Positions 33,050 to 45,834 of a DNA stretch of 64,000 nucleotides are shown here, one piece after another; the first letter of the stretch is position 1; each line of letters starts with the position of its first letter. The position numbers and the translations under genes were made by a program. This DNA comes from Fasciola hepatica (taxonomy: Eukaryota; Platyhelminthes; Trematoda; Plagiorchiida; Fasciolidae). The stretch is from the NCBI GenBank assembly GCA_948099385.1, contig CANUEZ040000183.1, positions 4,960,001-5,024,000 on the forward strand, in the 5' to 3' direction. Below the pieces are notes generated by a model. It searched no databases and was not told the DNA's origin. It worked only from the letters and a program-made list of their open reading frames with translations.

Positions 33050-34221
33050 TCTAAGCTGCCCTGTACCCGTCCTTTCTTGGTATTTGGTAGCCATTAGAGT
33101 TTTCCCCCGACTCCTCAGTCCCACGGAAAAGAAATGTAGTGCTTCTGGTCGCGAACTGTGGGCTGCATATATTGCCGCCGAGCATTCCCGCCATGCAGTT
33201 GCTGGCCTATGCTTTGCCCCTTGTACCGGCCACGAGCCCTTGGCGTATTAATTGCATACTAGGTTTGACCTTTACCCCCAAAGATGAGTCGGACACTGAG
33301 ACTATACTTCTCAGTTCAAAACTGATCCGCTACATGCTAGAGGTCAGTCAAACCGCGTTTCAAATGCATTGCCTCGTGTTCTGTTTATTGCTAATAAATC
33401 TCCCGCCCTAGACATTCCTGCCAAGGATGCAGTACGGGCGCCATACGTCATGTGTGGAAGCTGCTCGGCCACTATCTGTACAGTGTCAGTTAGTTCCTCG
33501 GGCCTGCAGTTCTGAGACTAAACGCAGCAACATATATGCTGGTTTACCTCGATTAATCGTGCTCTCTACGTATCAGAGTCCCGTGTTCGATACCCTAGGT
33601 GGACTTTCACATCTAGGGATCGCAGCCAGCCCCCGACTAGTAACTGCACGATACTTAAAGCCGTCCATGAATAAAGATATTCGTGTGTGGGCAAAACAGT
33701 ACGTACAACGTCAACGGTCTAGAGCTCCTGGGGGCGAGCCCCGCCTCTTGGTACTTTTATTACCCTTGGAAATCGCTTCGATCATATCCACTTGGACATT
33801 GAGGTTCGATTGACCTCATCACACGGGTGAGCCTATTTAATAACGCGCATCTAGAGATTTACTACGTGGCCTTAGGCTAGTCCCATCTCCATCTTCGCAG
33901 CCAAACCAGTGGCTCGACGTCTGACAGAATTATGCACAGCTTGATAGGGTTACCCATCAACAATACCAGCTATCAAGGGCAACAATATGAGTCCGAATTA
34001 TTCTCAATAACCCATACGCTGGGTATGGAGCGCAACCGCGCGACCACGTGCCATCCGGCCTCTGATGGTTTAGTGGAACTTTTACGTCGTCAACTTAAAG
34101 CGGCTCTCAAAACACACGAGAGCCCCACTGGTGCGAAGTGTTGCCCTAGCTCTGCTTGGTATCGATACTTGCTTAAAGGCAGCTGCCAATGTTCCGCAGA
34201 GGTACTTGTATACGGCTCAAC
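33050..34221 (+). pseudogene. Gypsy RNase H-integrase fragment
   Basis: Resumes the Gypsy frame after the BEL copy: RNase H remains (33090-33250), integrase zinc finger (GGLSHLGIAASPRLVTARYL, about 33597-33660), core with GQQYESELF and DGLVELLRRQLKAALK (33975-34110), ending at VYGSTL (about 34215), where the LINE begins. Several stops and frameshifts are present. Confidence 0.85.
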
Positions 34222-36806
34222 ATTACTTATAATAATAATAATAATATTGGATTATTTCGGAAGCGCCCGAAGCATGCCATGTGCATGATCATGTAGATAC
34301 AGGTGATGAAATGGACAGATATAATTCATGGAAATTTGGAGATTCTCATGAAAATATTGGATAAAAAGGCTCAGAAGGGGGAATAAGGTAGGATGAAAAT
34401 AGGATAAACGTATGCACACCATAGAGATTGCGTGGAGTTTAAATGAGCTCAAGAGCGGATTTGAGTGGACCCACGGTGAGTTTGAAATTCAAGGTCAGGT
34501 GGACTGAATGGCTGGTCCCGGGCAATCACATATAGAGGCAGACTGGTAAACATGAGAAAGGCTGGAAATCGGTATAAAGAACTGCAGTAGCGAGGAACGA
34601 TGGAGAAAAAGGTGAGGTGCACTGCAGTGGATTAGATGACAATGAAGCATTGGTACTTTGCAGTGAATTGTCGGCGGACAGGACACAAAACTCACCGTAA
34701 AACAGGCAGCGAGCAATGCAAGACGTAGAGGGATGATCAGATGACAAAAACGATTTAGAAGGATTGGATACGGTAGATGTGAGGCAAAGATGCATAGTCG
34801 ATGGATGCCTATGATGACGGTCGTTGGGATGATAGCAAGATAGATGGCCGGTGAGGAACTGCAAGATGCAGAGCGCGTGCACATAGATATATATGCGTTA
34901 GTTTATATATATATTATATATATATAGATTTATTATATATATATATATATGTATAGGTTTAAGAGAAGCAGGAGCAATAACAATGGGGTCCTAGAAAGAA
35001 ATTATCCGTCATTAGGAGGAGTAGGTAATGTTAGATCAACTAGTTGTAAGATTAAATTTGGAACGTCGTGGTGGATTAACTTCATGACAAGTGCACGTGG
35101 CAGCCCGACGGGGAGAAAAATAGAATGCGGAAGCACAGAAGTGATGAAGACTGTTAGGAGCAGTTCATGGAAGAGTGAAGATGAAAGACAGGATCAAGGA
35201 AAACAGGTAAGAATGGGTCCAAACATTTGATCAATGCAGGTGCGAGATGTAGTGACGGACCAGAGGAATCGGGTAGTGACAGGTCAAACAATTTGGAACT
35301 GTAGAAGAACGTTACGACGTAACGTTGTCATTACAATGGTGGAATATGGAAAAGCGGACCACACTGGAAGGTACAGAAAAACGCCTGTAGCGGCCAATAA
35401 ACGGATCAAGGGATGAAAGCAATGACCGAGGAGACACAGGTAAGAAATCACCAATCAGATCATTTTACTGCAGGTGAAACACGAAGGAGGCGGACAAGGA
35501 AGCGTGAAGCCCTGAGATAAGTGGACCAGTAATAAAACAAAAATGCCACAAAAAATGAATGCGAAACGGAGTTGGGGCAATGGAGCTGGAGGGCTGTGTG
35601 CCGGCAGACAAATGAACAGGTGGATACTAATCAGGACACTGGAAAGAACCGCAGAGGAATCGCGGGGCCAAGTGAGGAAGATATGGTGGTGGTGATTAGA
35701 TAATAAATACGACTGTAAAAGATGCGAAGTTTGGAGCGGCAAGTTCTAATATGCGGATTGGGCATGAGTGCGGGTGCGATTGGTGCATCATGGCATGGGG
35801 CACAAGAAGGGTTTAACAGGGCGACAGGTTTAGGGAAGCTATCAATGGGTGTTCTGAGCAGAGGGTAACACCAAGCGCATAGATGATAGAAGCGAGCAAT
35901 GACGGCAGGTGGGAAAAGAGTTATTGGCGAACGACGACGGAGAAGAGTGGTTAGGACGATAGTGACTCAAAGCAGTGAAAGTTGATGTAGAGAGAGGCGA
36001 TAGGAGGAAGGACAAAACGGGTAGGTGTGCATACCGTGGTAGGGCAACAAAAATGGGAAGTGGAAACAGATGATAAGAGCTAAAGGTAAACAAGCTGTGG
36101 CGGAAAAAGGATGAGGAGCACGCAATTTTCAACCAATAGCATTGGATTCGGTAGTCCAAGAAAAGTCAGAGCGTGCCATCCGCAACCGGTGCTAGTGGGT
36201 GGGACTGGCCGTGCGCTGGGCACCCAACCTGAAAAACACTTCTTGAAGTGAACGCAGGAGGTGTAATCCACTAGTCCAATTGCGCTCGCACATCGTTGCA
36301 GACGGCCTGCACGCCCGATGTGCGCCGTCCATAGCGGTGGATCTGACCGCGCCCCGCACTGTTGGGAGTGGCACGAGTGTTCATGGATAATTGTACAGGG
36401 GACAAAACGACCGCGATGGAGGTGCGTGAACCAGGAACAATTGACCAAGACGTGAGACCATGGACAGGAGAGCCAACGGAAACAGCGAGTGGTATTCGAC
36501 CGTGTAGCAATATTATCCAGGTGCAACTGCCAAGGAGATGGTAAGTACAGTGCCCGAAGTGGTTGGCCGTCAGCGGGGATCACTGGAAAGGGAAAAGGGA
36601 TAGAGAAGCGCAGTCTGGGTGTGCCTCAACTGAGAATCAACGGATACTGAGGAGAAAAAAAGTGAATATGATGGATAAGAGATGAACGTAGGTGAACAAT
36701 AGGGTTACCTCATGATGGCAGGAGGTAGGTTCGCTGTGGATCAGTGAAGGCAATGGCCTTAGTTCGCGGGGTGTACCTAGTGGCTTGTGACGCAGAGGTA
36801 GTAAAG
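34222..36806 (-). other. LINE 3' UTR
   Basis: About 2.6 kb after the RT stop, without a supported gene. The last ~1.25 kb is shared with the LINE copy at 47756-49145, including a (TA)n tract and the phrase AGCAATAACAATGG. On the opposite (plus) strand, two GT...AG blocks of 33 and 34 nt (35207-35239 and 35440-35473) look like mini-introns. Confidence 0.6.
34902..34953. repeat. (TA)n microsatellite in LINE 3' UTR
   Basis: Two TA runs are separated by GATTTAT. The equivalent run in the second LINE copy is at 48420-48438. Confidence 0.85.
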
Positions 36807-39800
36807 TTACAGTGTGGGGCCTCTTTCAAAGGCCAGGTCGGCGGAGACGAGCTCATTGGTGAGCAGTATAGCATTGGGGACTGTTAAGTATGACAAAAGT
36901 GCGCGCCTAAAAGCGAACATTGAGGAGGCACTGCGTAAGCTAAGGGGCAGCTTATTCCAGATTTTGGAATAGGCTGACAGAAAGAATGGGGACTTCAGAC
37001 AGAAATTAGAATGAAAGACAGTGGGAGAGAAGGCACGGTGCCGGATGGGGTAGGAGCAGGTCGCAGCGAATGAAATGGGATAAGAGGTGTAGGCCAGGTT
37101 ATGGATTAGCTTAAAGAGGAAAATCAGGTTGAGCCTCATGCGACGAATCCATAGAGGCTCAATTTGTAGGAGCTCACACCGCTGGCGGTATGTTAGGGCT
37201 AGGGATACGCCCAACAGTCTTTTGGTGAAGGTGCGCTGAACGTTTTCAAGAGATGCAATGGAGGAACGTGGCCAGAGGCTGGAGGTAATGGGACAATATT
37301 CTAGGAGCGGTCTCACGTGTGAGAGACATGGAGAGGCGACTGGCCGGTATTAGGAAACACCGATTGATCAGGCCTAGGGTTCGCTTAGCCTTAGCGATTT
37401 GGAATGATGCCTGTTCGGAGAAGTTAAAGGAACAAGAGTAGCGTACGCCAAGATCGGTAACCATGGGGTGCATGGGGATGGGCAGGCCGTCCAGACAAAT
37501 TTGGCCGGGTGGTACCGTGCACTTGTATGGTGGGAGGAAGCTTTTCTCCGCGGAGAATTTCATAAACCACGAGATGCACCAAGTTTGGAGAACGAGTAAG
37601 TCATGCGATATGTTGCATAGAGTCAAGGATAGGTCACTAGGGAGGAAAGAGTACACTATTTTTATATCGTCGGCAAAGAGGAAAGGAGTGCCGGGTCGAA
37701 TAGAAGAGAAAATTTCATTGATATAAATAAGGAATAGTAATGGGCCTAGGACACTGCCTTGGATGACGCCGCTAGTACTTGGTTTGGCGGAGGATAGGTG
37801 GCCGTCGACGAGCACGGCTTGTGATCTGTTAGAGAGATAGGAGGATGGCCAGGAGAGGAGAGGGTCAGTAATACCAAGAGATCGGATTTTGGCCAACAGA
37901 TGAATATGGGGAACACGGTCAAAAGCCTCAGACATGTCGAGGTACAGGACAATTACAGAGTTGCCGGCGTCGGCAGCAGACGATAGGACATTGAGAAAGT
38001 CAAGCTGGCAGGAAGAGCAGGAACGGGAGTTCAAGAAACCATGCTGACCAGGGTTCAGCAGGTTGTTAGATAAGAGGTACTGGACAATGTGTCTTTTGAT
38101 AATTCTCTCCATAATTTTGCAGACTACTGGGGTGTGATTAATGGGCCGATGGTTATCTGGGTCGTTTGATACGCCCCTTTTGAAGCGCGGAACTATAACA
38201 GAGGATTTCCATTGAGGGGGGACGAAACTGTGAAGCATGGAGGTGGTATTCATATTGAGTAACAATAAAGAGAGGTCAGGACCACCGAAACGGAGGAGAG
38301 CCGGTGGGAGATCATCTGGTCCTGGTTTCGAGGAAGGTTTAATAGAGGAAACTGATTTTTCAATTTCTAGATGGGTGAAGGGAATTGATGAAAGAGAGGC
38401 AGAGGTGCAGGGGTGGATTGTAGGAGGGGGAATGCCAGGACAGCTTATAAGGGAGGAAGAAAAATGCTCATTGAAGGCCTCAGAAATAGATGCTGGAGTA
38501 TTAGCGGTAGATGAGCCGCAGATGAGGAACTTGGGCGAGGTATGATTGGATTGAATGGACCTTTTGCTAAGGAGGTTGGAAGGTAGCCAGTTTTGTTTGG
38601 ATGTGCTAGGGCGATGGCCTCTTGCCTTCTCAGATGCGAATCGACCATGTAACGCAGCCTCAGCTGTAGATGGTTTATGCGCAGGAGAATTGTAAAGTCG
38701 TGTGATCTAGCGAAGGTAAGTTGCAGCTTAGACAGCTTACGCTCTAAAAGTGACAGGCGTGAGGTGCTGGAATTGGGGCGTGGATCGGCACATGGGTTGG
38801 CGGTATTTAGGCAGTGTAGGAGGTTGGAGTAGAGAGAGTTCACAACAATGAGGGGATCGGATGAAAGGAAAAATGTGTCCCAGTTAAGGGAGCGGATTAT
38901 CATTGGCACTAGGGGCCAATTACTGGAACGGTAGGAAGTCAGAACAGGGGGAGAGGGTTGCATCGGATGAGAACAGCTGAACTCGCACCTGACAATAGGG
39001 TGGTCACTACCCGGGAAGTGATCAGTAGTCTGGGTGATCATATCAGGAACATCAATGGAGAACACTAGGTCCAAGATGTTGTTCCCCCTAGTAGGGCAGG
39101 AGACATGTTGGGTCCATCCGCCAAGACGGACACAAGAAAGGAAGGTGGAGATGGCGGGTAGTCAAGCGCAGCATTAAAGACATCCACGGCAGAGTCAATT
39201 TTTGCAGGCTCCAGACCCGGGGGACGTAGACGCAGCCAAGGAGGAGGTTCTGGCCGGAAGCGTGAATGGATAGCCAAATCGAATCCTTAATAAGGAGAAG
39301 AGAGGGGTGGTCGATAACGCTAGCGTGGATATTGCATTTGACAAAGGCTAAACAGCCCCCTCCAAGCCTGGACTGGCGGGTGTTCGAGAAGCATTGATAC
39401 CCAGCTATGCGAACAAGTTCAAGCGAAGCATCATCTGACAGCCAGGATTCAGTTATTAGTATAATGTCAGCGTTTGACGTAAATGCCAAGGATCGCAGGT
39501 GCGATATTTTTCTAATTATTGAGCGAGCGTCAATAAGAACTAGTAAAAATGAGTTCAGTGTCGGTGTGCGCAAAGCATGGATGCCAGGTGCAAGACTATT
39601 GGGATCGCTGTGGTGATAGGAGTTGGGTCTCAGTGGGGATAGAGCGTCAGTAGAAGGGGGAGGGCAGGCAGTGTTGGGTGGGGGACGGAAAGTAGGAGAA
39701 GCGTTAGCATTAGGCGCAGCCGATCGCTGTGGGTGATCAATACGGTGGGTGTGCAGCACACCGCTGATGCGGGCCGGAGGGGTGTCACACGGTGCAGAGG

Positions 39801-39954
39801 GAGGGGGCACAATATGGCAAAGTGAGAGGTTAGGAATATCTGTCGAAGCGGGGTGGACAGGGGGGAGTGCGTGGTGTAAGGTGCTAAGTGGCATGGCATC
39901 GAGTGGGGAGCGATCAGTGATATTAGTCTGTGAAAGTTTATGGATATGGTCCAT
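36807..39954 (-). pseudogene. LINE ORF2: endonuclease-reverse transcriptase
   Basis: Starts at ATG 39954 with a Pro/Ser-rich segment. The endonuclease follows (DARSIIRKISHLRSL, DIILITESWLSD at about 39500) with frameshifts near 39250 and 39110; the end of the domain (LDLVFSIDV ... PGSDHPIV) is in a third frame. RT carries DNHRPINHTPVVCKIMERI, LDMSEAFDRVPH, TSGVIQGSVLGPLLFL and the catalytic FADD at about 37650. Another frameshift near 37300 leads to the thumb region and a C-terminal part (KIWNKLPLSLRSASS), ending at 36807. It copies its own RNA at a nicked target. It resembles the CR1/jockey-type LINEs of flatworms and is clearly dead. Confidence 0.88.
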
Positions 39955-40235
39955 AGGGCGACTAGCAATATGGCCACGGGTGCGGAGGGCACGGGTCAGG
40001 AAAAAAATGAGATCTTGACTGCGGGTAACCTACCTGTTGGGCAGAGTCAGTATGAGGCCGGTAGGCCGGTATGGGGGTGAAGGCATGTGGGAGAGTAACT
40101 GGAACGTAGTGTGAAGTGGGGGGCGGGAAAGGGGTGGCGAAATTTGGAAAGGTTTGGAGGCTCATGAGGGGCAGGGGAGCCGGTAAGTGGGGAGGTGGGG
40201 CGAGAAGGTGGGATACAGGTACGAACCTAGAGTAT

Positions 40236-40624
40236 CTGCTCAGGAGCACAGATTCACGTGCCGCAGGCTTGCATTTACCATTTGTTCGAGCACACAAAAT
40301 ATCTCGCTTCGGGACAGACTCAGTTGCAGCAACGATAGGCTTTTTTCGGCCGTACTCGGAACATGTTCACATATATTCATTCGTGCTGGTTCGGCAAGCA
40401 GACCAATACAAAAGCCGTACGAGGGTAAATTTCGCGTGACTGCCGGCAAAGACGAGACCTCTAGGAATGGTCGGAACGGTCGATTCGATACTTTCAGCGT
40501 CCACCGTTTACAAGCCAAGTTCGATGATGATGGCGTGTCGACCGATGACATGAGGTTAGACGGCCAGAACATCGTTTGCACATTTTGTTTTCGCGAGTGG
40601 GTCTTACACGATCTTATTCAGTAA
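40236..40624 (+). pseudogene. Gypsy pol C-terminal fragment
   Basis: The Gypsy reading resumes after the LINE (STDSRAAGLHLPFVRAH), includes the GPY/F-like stretch (QKPYEGKFRVTAGKDETS) and ends in a short basic tail, in two frames. Confidence 0.82.
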
Positions 40625-41144
40625 TAACTTTTGTGTTTATCGTTTCAACACTGTTTAACATATGTCGTTAGTTGCTGCTGTAGGCAAGTCAAGTCCATCG
40701 CGGTTGCTATGTCTGTTTTTTGCCTCTTTTCGTTTCGTCGAACCTCGCCACATGGTACTTTTCGCGAGTCGCACAAAATCCGGGGAATTTGGGCATCATC
40801 GTTTGCATTCTGGTTCTGCCCTGTGGCTTTCCTTCCTTGTCCCTGAAGAACCTACCGATCTGGCTCCCAGATAACACATTGGTAAACGGTTACTCGCTGC
40901 TGGGCTTTATTAGTGCGGCTTACCCGGATAAAGATTTACGCAACCGATGTCAGTGGCGAAGGATCTGGTTTACGCTCGACCAACATTCTACGGCCCCCGC
41001 ATACCACGGATTCTGCCTATCAGCACCATACAGTGCAGCAGCATTTACGTATTTTGCACGCATTCACGCGCACGATTATCCTTCGCATGACTTCGACTCC
41101 CTGACATTTTTTCAAAGGCTTGCCAAGCTTTCCAGTGGGGCTGC
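40625..41144 (+). other. Gypsy post-pol segment, diverged copy
   Basis: Homologous to 5383-5941. A plus frame (40720-41175) keeps the same reading as the minus frames at 5394-5750 and 17404-17850, but most differences change amino acids. Confidence 0.6.
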
Positions 41145-41567
41145 TGTTGCGACCTCGATCGTTCTGAGAAAATGACCGTTTTCTGGAAGCTATTTTGGAT
41201 ATGGTTTTTGGACGATTTTTTCGGACGCTTGATATCGACGTCAATGTTCCCTTCGGTTGCGTACGTTCATTTGGACTGACTTTTCCGGGGTCTCCGTCGA
41301 CCCCATTTTAATCACTTTCATTTTCCGTCCTTCGCCGATTTAACACGCTTGCGGGTCACTTTCTGCTGGGCCGTTGTGTTCATATCCTTTCGGTCTATCT
41401 CTCTCATCGGTGCTGTTTCGGTGCCACGATATATAGAACACTTTTTTGCATCTGTGAACCGATATGCGTCTTTTCTTTTCGTCCGATAGAGGGTATAACG
41501 TTGGTATGGCGCTGTAAGACCAAACAGAAGACACGTTCACTAGCATCCCTCGAACATTTAAAGATAT
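41145..41567 (+). repeat. Gypsy 3' LTR, old diverged copy
   Basis: Begins TGTTGCGACCTCGATCG, contains GTTTCGGTGCCACGATATATAG, and aligns along its whole length with the LTRs at 4972 and 15505. The right edge, near AACATTTAAAGATA, is approximate. Confidence 0.8.
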
Positions 41568-44500
41568 TTACCACCTTTGTTTGAGATTTTCCCCCCACAA
41601 TTGTTGGACGTTCAACGGGCTTTGGCTATACCTACAGTGAAAAGGAAGAAAACTTCCGACTGCACGAACAGGCCACTCCAAGTCCTTCCTGTGGATCGTA
41701 AAAATAAGATCGGTCATTACGCACATTAGAAAACAATGCAAGGTGGACTTTTTTATGCACGAAATACCACTAGCAGATCAATGTTCCGATTGAAACTTAT
41801 TATTAAGTTACTACTATACGGCTTCAGGGAATGCCTTCCAAGTATACCATACCGAGACTACCTACCCATGGACATAAATATAAACCTAACGATGATAGTT
41901 AACTGCTCACTCCATGCTAATACTTTTACCTTGTTACCACGTGAAGTTCAAGAGAGGCATCAGTTTCTCGGATGCAATTATACATAACAATTGACGAATT
42001 TAGATGCACATTGCAAGGTACACCATTTCTACAATGAAATTTTCATATCAGATCGGTAGATCACTTATTAGTAACGGGGACAATGAGCCTGGATGAGTAG
42101 GCAAGACGGCAATTAGTCCGAAATGAATCCGAGGTTGACTGTATGTTGGCATTTGATAAAGAGACACGGGGCCGACTCGGACCTCACCGTTCTCTGGCAG
42201 CCCACACACGGGGAGAACACAGATGCCAGCGGAGATAGTATAACAGGCATAAGTGGGAAATCATTCAGAGCGCCGAGAGTACCAGGGACAAGCGTAGCAC
42301 ATAAGGCAGGAAAAGCTTTGTTGTAATTCAGTTTCGCTGGGAGATTCGTGTGGAGTGAACTAGCCGGCATGTGGACGGAAAGGTGATGGAACAGAGAAAG
42401 TTTATGGATCAAACAATAAAAAGGTGATGTCGTGTTCACACGTTGGCCCTAGAGTAACCAAAGCTATTACGTTACCAATTTTTGAAGTTGGCTCGCCACT
42501 ACAGAGGAGGCACAACTTCAAAAATCTTGTTGTGTAGGAATATTTTAGGGGTATCCCAGAGAAAAATTGCCCTGGTTTGCCGGTCTACAGCTTGCCTTCC
42601 CCCGTTCAGGATCAAGGACAAGGTTGGACGCCGCGAAACAAGTCCATGACTTGGCAGGTGGACCGCACTTCATCGCTCGTTCAGGATCGATGGCAGGATG
42701 CGGATCAGAGAAGTCGGTTGACAGACCGACCAGGGACCAGATTTTATCTGAATTAGTCAGATCCGAAACAACCATTCGGGTTGTAGCCATACCCGTCGGC
42801 CAGGAGAAGCGCACATCGGTGACAGCTGAGCCAGTTAGTTCGCAGGCAGGGATTTGACATTTGTTACCATATATCTTGTATAATGGGTCCATTCTGTACA
42901 GGTAAACCGTGTTTCGAAGGTAAAGAAGTCTTCTTCCTGGGTTATCGGAATGGACCAAAACAATGGAAGTACCTGTTTACAGAGGAGCCCATCCTGAGTT
43001 GGTGAAGCCGTCAACGTTAGTAAACCGCTCAGGAGTGGCATGTTTAAGTAGGTGCTTCTCAGATACAACTCCAAAAAACGCTTGGCGCGGACAACTTTTC
43101 CATTAGTTTATCCACAGTGTGCAACCAAACCTTAACCACTATGACGCGCCTGTTAGGCAATCACGAACTAGTGCAAACTCCTATCAGATCCACCTCCCTT
43201 GGAAACTGCAACCAAATGTGTGCCTAGTTAGAGCGTTGGGCCGACTCAGTTTATTCACTCTCGAGCTTTTCTTCTAATGTGTTGTCCGCTGTCCCCTTTC
43301 GGGAAGTGATATTGTTCGAGGATGTTGTATGATGAATAGGGTCGCGTTGCATACCAGCCGTTTTCTCTGTTGTCCGGTTGAAACTTGGCCGATATCGTCC
43401 TCCAGCAAGTAGTAGTATTTCGCCCGGAAGCCCGACTTCTAGGTTTGTGAAAAGCACTCGGTCATCGAGTAAAAAGTTTTAGGTTTATGTAAATTTCCGA
43501 CTCTTTCTCATAGATTTTACTGTCACCTGGTACAGTATTATTTTGTTTATCGAGGCACTTATGTATAAAGCAATTTGCTATATATTTCGAAGGCGCCATA
43601 ACCATGCAATGCAAAAGGGCCGTTATTAAATCCCTCGTTCCGATACAATCTTGTTTTATAATCCGAAGTTTCTTGAAATAAGGTCAACGATATTGAACAG
43701 CAAGAAAGATTGTTTTAGAGGCTCCCAATGCTTTGCTGGATGCCCGCCTCAGCACAACCCCGATTACTTCTGCTCCCTCAGTCAAGCCTAACTGAACTGG
43801 GTAACTTAGCCTACACTGAATTTTTGGCACTCACCTTCCGACTACAAGATTGATAGGCAGGTTTTAGTTTGCTTCGTGCAGCGTGCTTCGTTTTTTCCTG
43901 TTGCACACACATTTCCTTCTCTCAACTGGGCTTGTTCCTCCGCCCATTCCTGTTTGATTGTCTTTCCGAACGGCTATGACTTCGGCCTAGTCTGCAGTAG
44001 ACACCGGACTGTAGACTGGGGGCAATTAGAATCGCAACCACGTTGTTTTGTTTCAAGAGCTGTTTACTGCTGGACAAGCACACAGTCACCCAGCTCTCAG
44101 AAATACCGTTCAGAAATGAGGTCACCTGTAGAAAGGCAAAAATAGACACCTTATGTTCGGGTGTTTGCGGAAAATGTATGTCGACTAGTCTATCGGTAAA
44201 GTTGTAGAATGATTGCGGCAAGAGTACTTGGGCGTCGAATATGTAGGTGAAGCTGAGCCTAGTTCCTTTTGAAGGTTGCACAACATCTTTATTTTGGAAA
44301 TGGCCCTCACAAATATCGGACGAAAGCCAAAGTGGTATTTTGCTTTAAGAAATTACTAAGTTCTCATGGCTGAAATGGCATCAGAATGCTGAATTTTGAA
44401 ACAAACTTTACTAGAACTCGTGTCACCTAAGTGAGCCAAAGTACGTGTACGACATACATATGCACGATGAGGGTACTTACCAAATGTGGTGCACTGAACA

Positions 44501-45187
44501 TTCAACACGGAGCACTTTACACAGTTAGACCTGTATTGGATACTTGGGCATCTGTAACAACCATCGTCCTGTGCGGGGGCACGATCTATATTCGATACTA
44601 CAACTCTGATGAGAGTAATATCAGCTTTGACCGCTTCGGCATAAGACATTTTCGCCTGCTCGTAAAATTCCCCTATGTACGTGAAGTGTATTATCCAAAG
44701 TGAGTTCAAGGTAGTTTTCTAGAACTATAGCTTGAAAAACTTCTCGATCTCAAACCCCCTAGACATGCTTTGAGAGAGAAACGCCTGTTCAACTTTCGTC
44801 GCCGAAAAAGGGCTGTAGTCACTGCGGGGGACACCAAAGAGAAGCGAGATATTAAGTCAACCATTTTTTCAACGGCCCGCTGCTTCGTGGCAAGAGGTCT
44901 TTAGCTTGCCAAGCAGACGACAATGCAGGCTCTTCAGTATTTGCCTAAACTTAACGGCGAATTACTCAATGATTTTTCCGCTGGTAAAGTGAAAAGGTCA
45001 AAGAGTCTTCGTCGTCTACCCCCCTAATACAGTTTAAGAATTTTCATCTTTCGCTATTGCGGTAGCTTTATGTCGGTATTCAGGATAAGAAAAATCTCCA
45101 AATAATCAAAGTAAGTGGATTTTTACGAATTTTCTCGAATTTGAGGACGGTTTACGGTCGGCAGCAATCCAGGATGTATACGGAGCA
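41568..45187. other. 3.6 kb without a recognised gene
   Basis: Overlapping frames at 42545-42958 (minus, 137 codons) and 42567-42857 (plus), and at 44356-44709 (minus) and 44431-44703 (plus), have no recognisable domain. The minus frame at 44356 contains a run of spaced cysteines, but no known finger. This stretch could hold host exons or very old repeats. Confidence 0.4.
42478..42525. repeat. Perfect 13-bp inverted repeat (hairpin)
   Basis: ATTTTTGAAGTTG at 42478-42490 and CAACTTCAAAAAT at 42513-42525 form a 13-bp stem with a 22-nt loop. The function is unknown. Confidence 0.6.
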
Positions 45188-45313
45188 CGAACAGCAGGAG
45201 CCTGTTCTTAGGTTCGGAGCAGTGGTACCACGGTTATTAACAAAATACCATGGTTGAAGACGTTCGTTGTATTCCTTCACCAGAGTACGGTAAGGATCAT
45301 CCAAGATCTGCAA
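45188..45313 (-). other. Exon-like open segment, unknown gene
   Basis: On the minus strand, a T-rich tract and TTTGCAG (an acceptor-like site ending at about 45309) precede an open frame reading ILDDPYRTLVKEYNERLQPW, then YFVNNRGTTAPNL, for about 43 codons to a TAA. The composition looks like coding sequence and matches none of the transposons here. It may be a last exon or an exon remnant; I do not recognise the family. Confidence 0.3.
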
Positions 45314-45464
45314 ACAAATGTTTGGATGAATAATGAGTCATGTATTAACGAACGGTGGGACTCGAAGGCAACCAGAACCAACTGAAGCTAGGCACACGAA
45401 CTGCGACCAAATTACCTCGAGCACACAAACAAGCGAGCAGCGAGTAGACAGCGATAACTGCCGG

Positions 45465-45834
45465 TGTAGCGGCCGGTCGTGAAAAATCCCCCAGAAACAC
45501 TGCAGTTCCATGTTTCCTTAACATCACTCACTCATCATCACTATTGGCTTGTTTTATGTCCCACGTTTTTATGAACCAAAGTTTGTTTGTTCGCGTCCAG
45601 AGCGCTGCTCTGTCATATCCTCATTCTGGACCTGCGTGACGCATGTGCTCCTTTCTCGCATGGCGCAATTTGGTTCTCGTTTTCTGAGTCTGTGTGATCG
45701 CACAATTGAGGTTTGTACATGTTTTATGCCACTGTTCACTTAATAATCTAATATCGTAGAATTTACGGATAATCGCGTTTCGATTTCGGGATTCGTTTTA
45801 AATTTGGCCACGTATTGCTTATAGGCGTTTCACA
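45465..45834 (+). repeat. BEL copy 3 5' LTR
   Basis: 370 bp, beginning TGTAGCGGCCGG and ending TTTCACA. It is nearly identical to 53133-53502 over most of its length. Confidence 0.9.

Larger units (their letters stand above)
34222..40235 (-). mobile_element. CR1-like non-LTR retrotransposon (LINE), about 6 kb
   Basis: The minus-strand element is inserted in Gypsy integrase: Gypsy reading stops at VYGSTL (34215) and resumes at about 40240. It has a proline-rich N-terminal region, apurinic-type endonuclease, RT, a long 3' UTR and a 3' tail of (TTA)n (34227-34246 on the plus strand). It looks nearly full length, but several frameshifts make it inactive. Confidence 0.87.
28373..41567 (+). mobile_element. 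Old plus-strand Gypsy relic hosting three nested insertions
   Basis: Collinear pieces of one Gypsy copy can be followed: PR-RT (28373-28728 and 29114-29839), RNase H-integrase (33050-34221), pol C-terminus (40236-40624), post-pol (40625-41144) and 3' LTR (41145-41567). The gaps hold a ~385-bp unknown element, a BEL and a LINE. The 5' LTR, gag and most of the protease are absent; the left edge abuts an opposite-strand Gypsy at 28372/28373. It belongs to the same family as the element at 4972 but is much more decayed. Confidence 0.85.

Noticed and set aside
36541..36576. GTAAGT...CAG block on the plus strand after a 60-codon frame (36362-36544), like the MULE mini-intron
   Set aside because: It lies antisense in the LINE 3' UTR, and joining it does not extend a recognisable protein.
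42545..42958. 137-codon minus frame overlapping a 96-codon plus frame
   Set aside because: Both strands open together in a GC-richer patch. No domain and no splice or promoter support, so neither is called as a gene.
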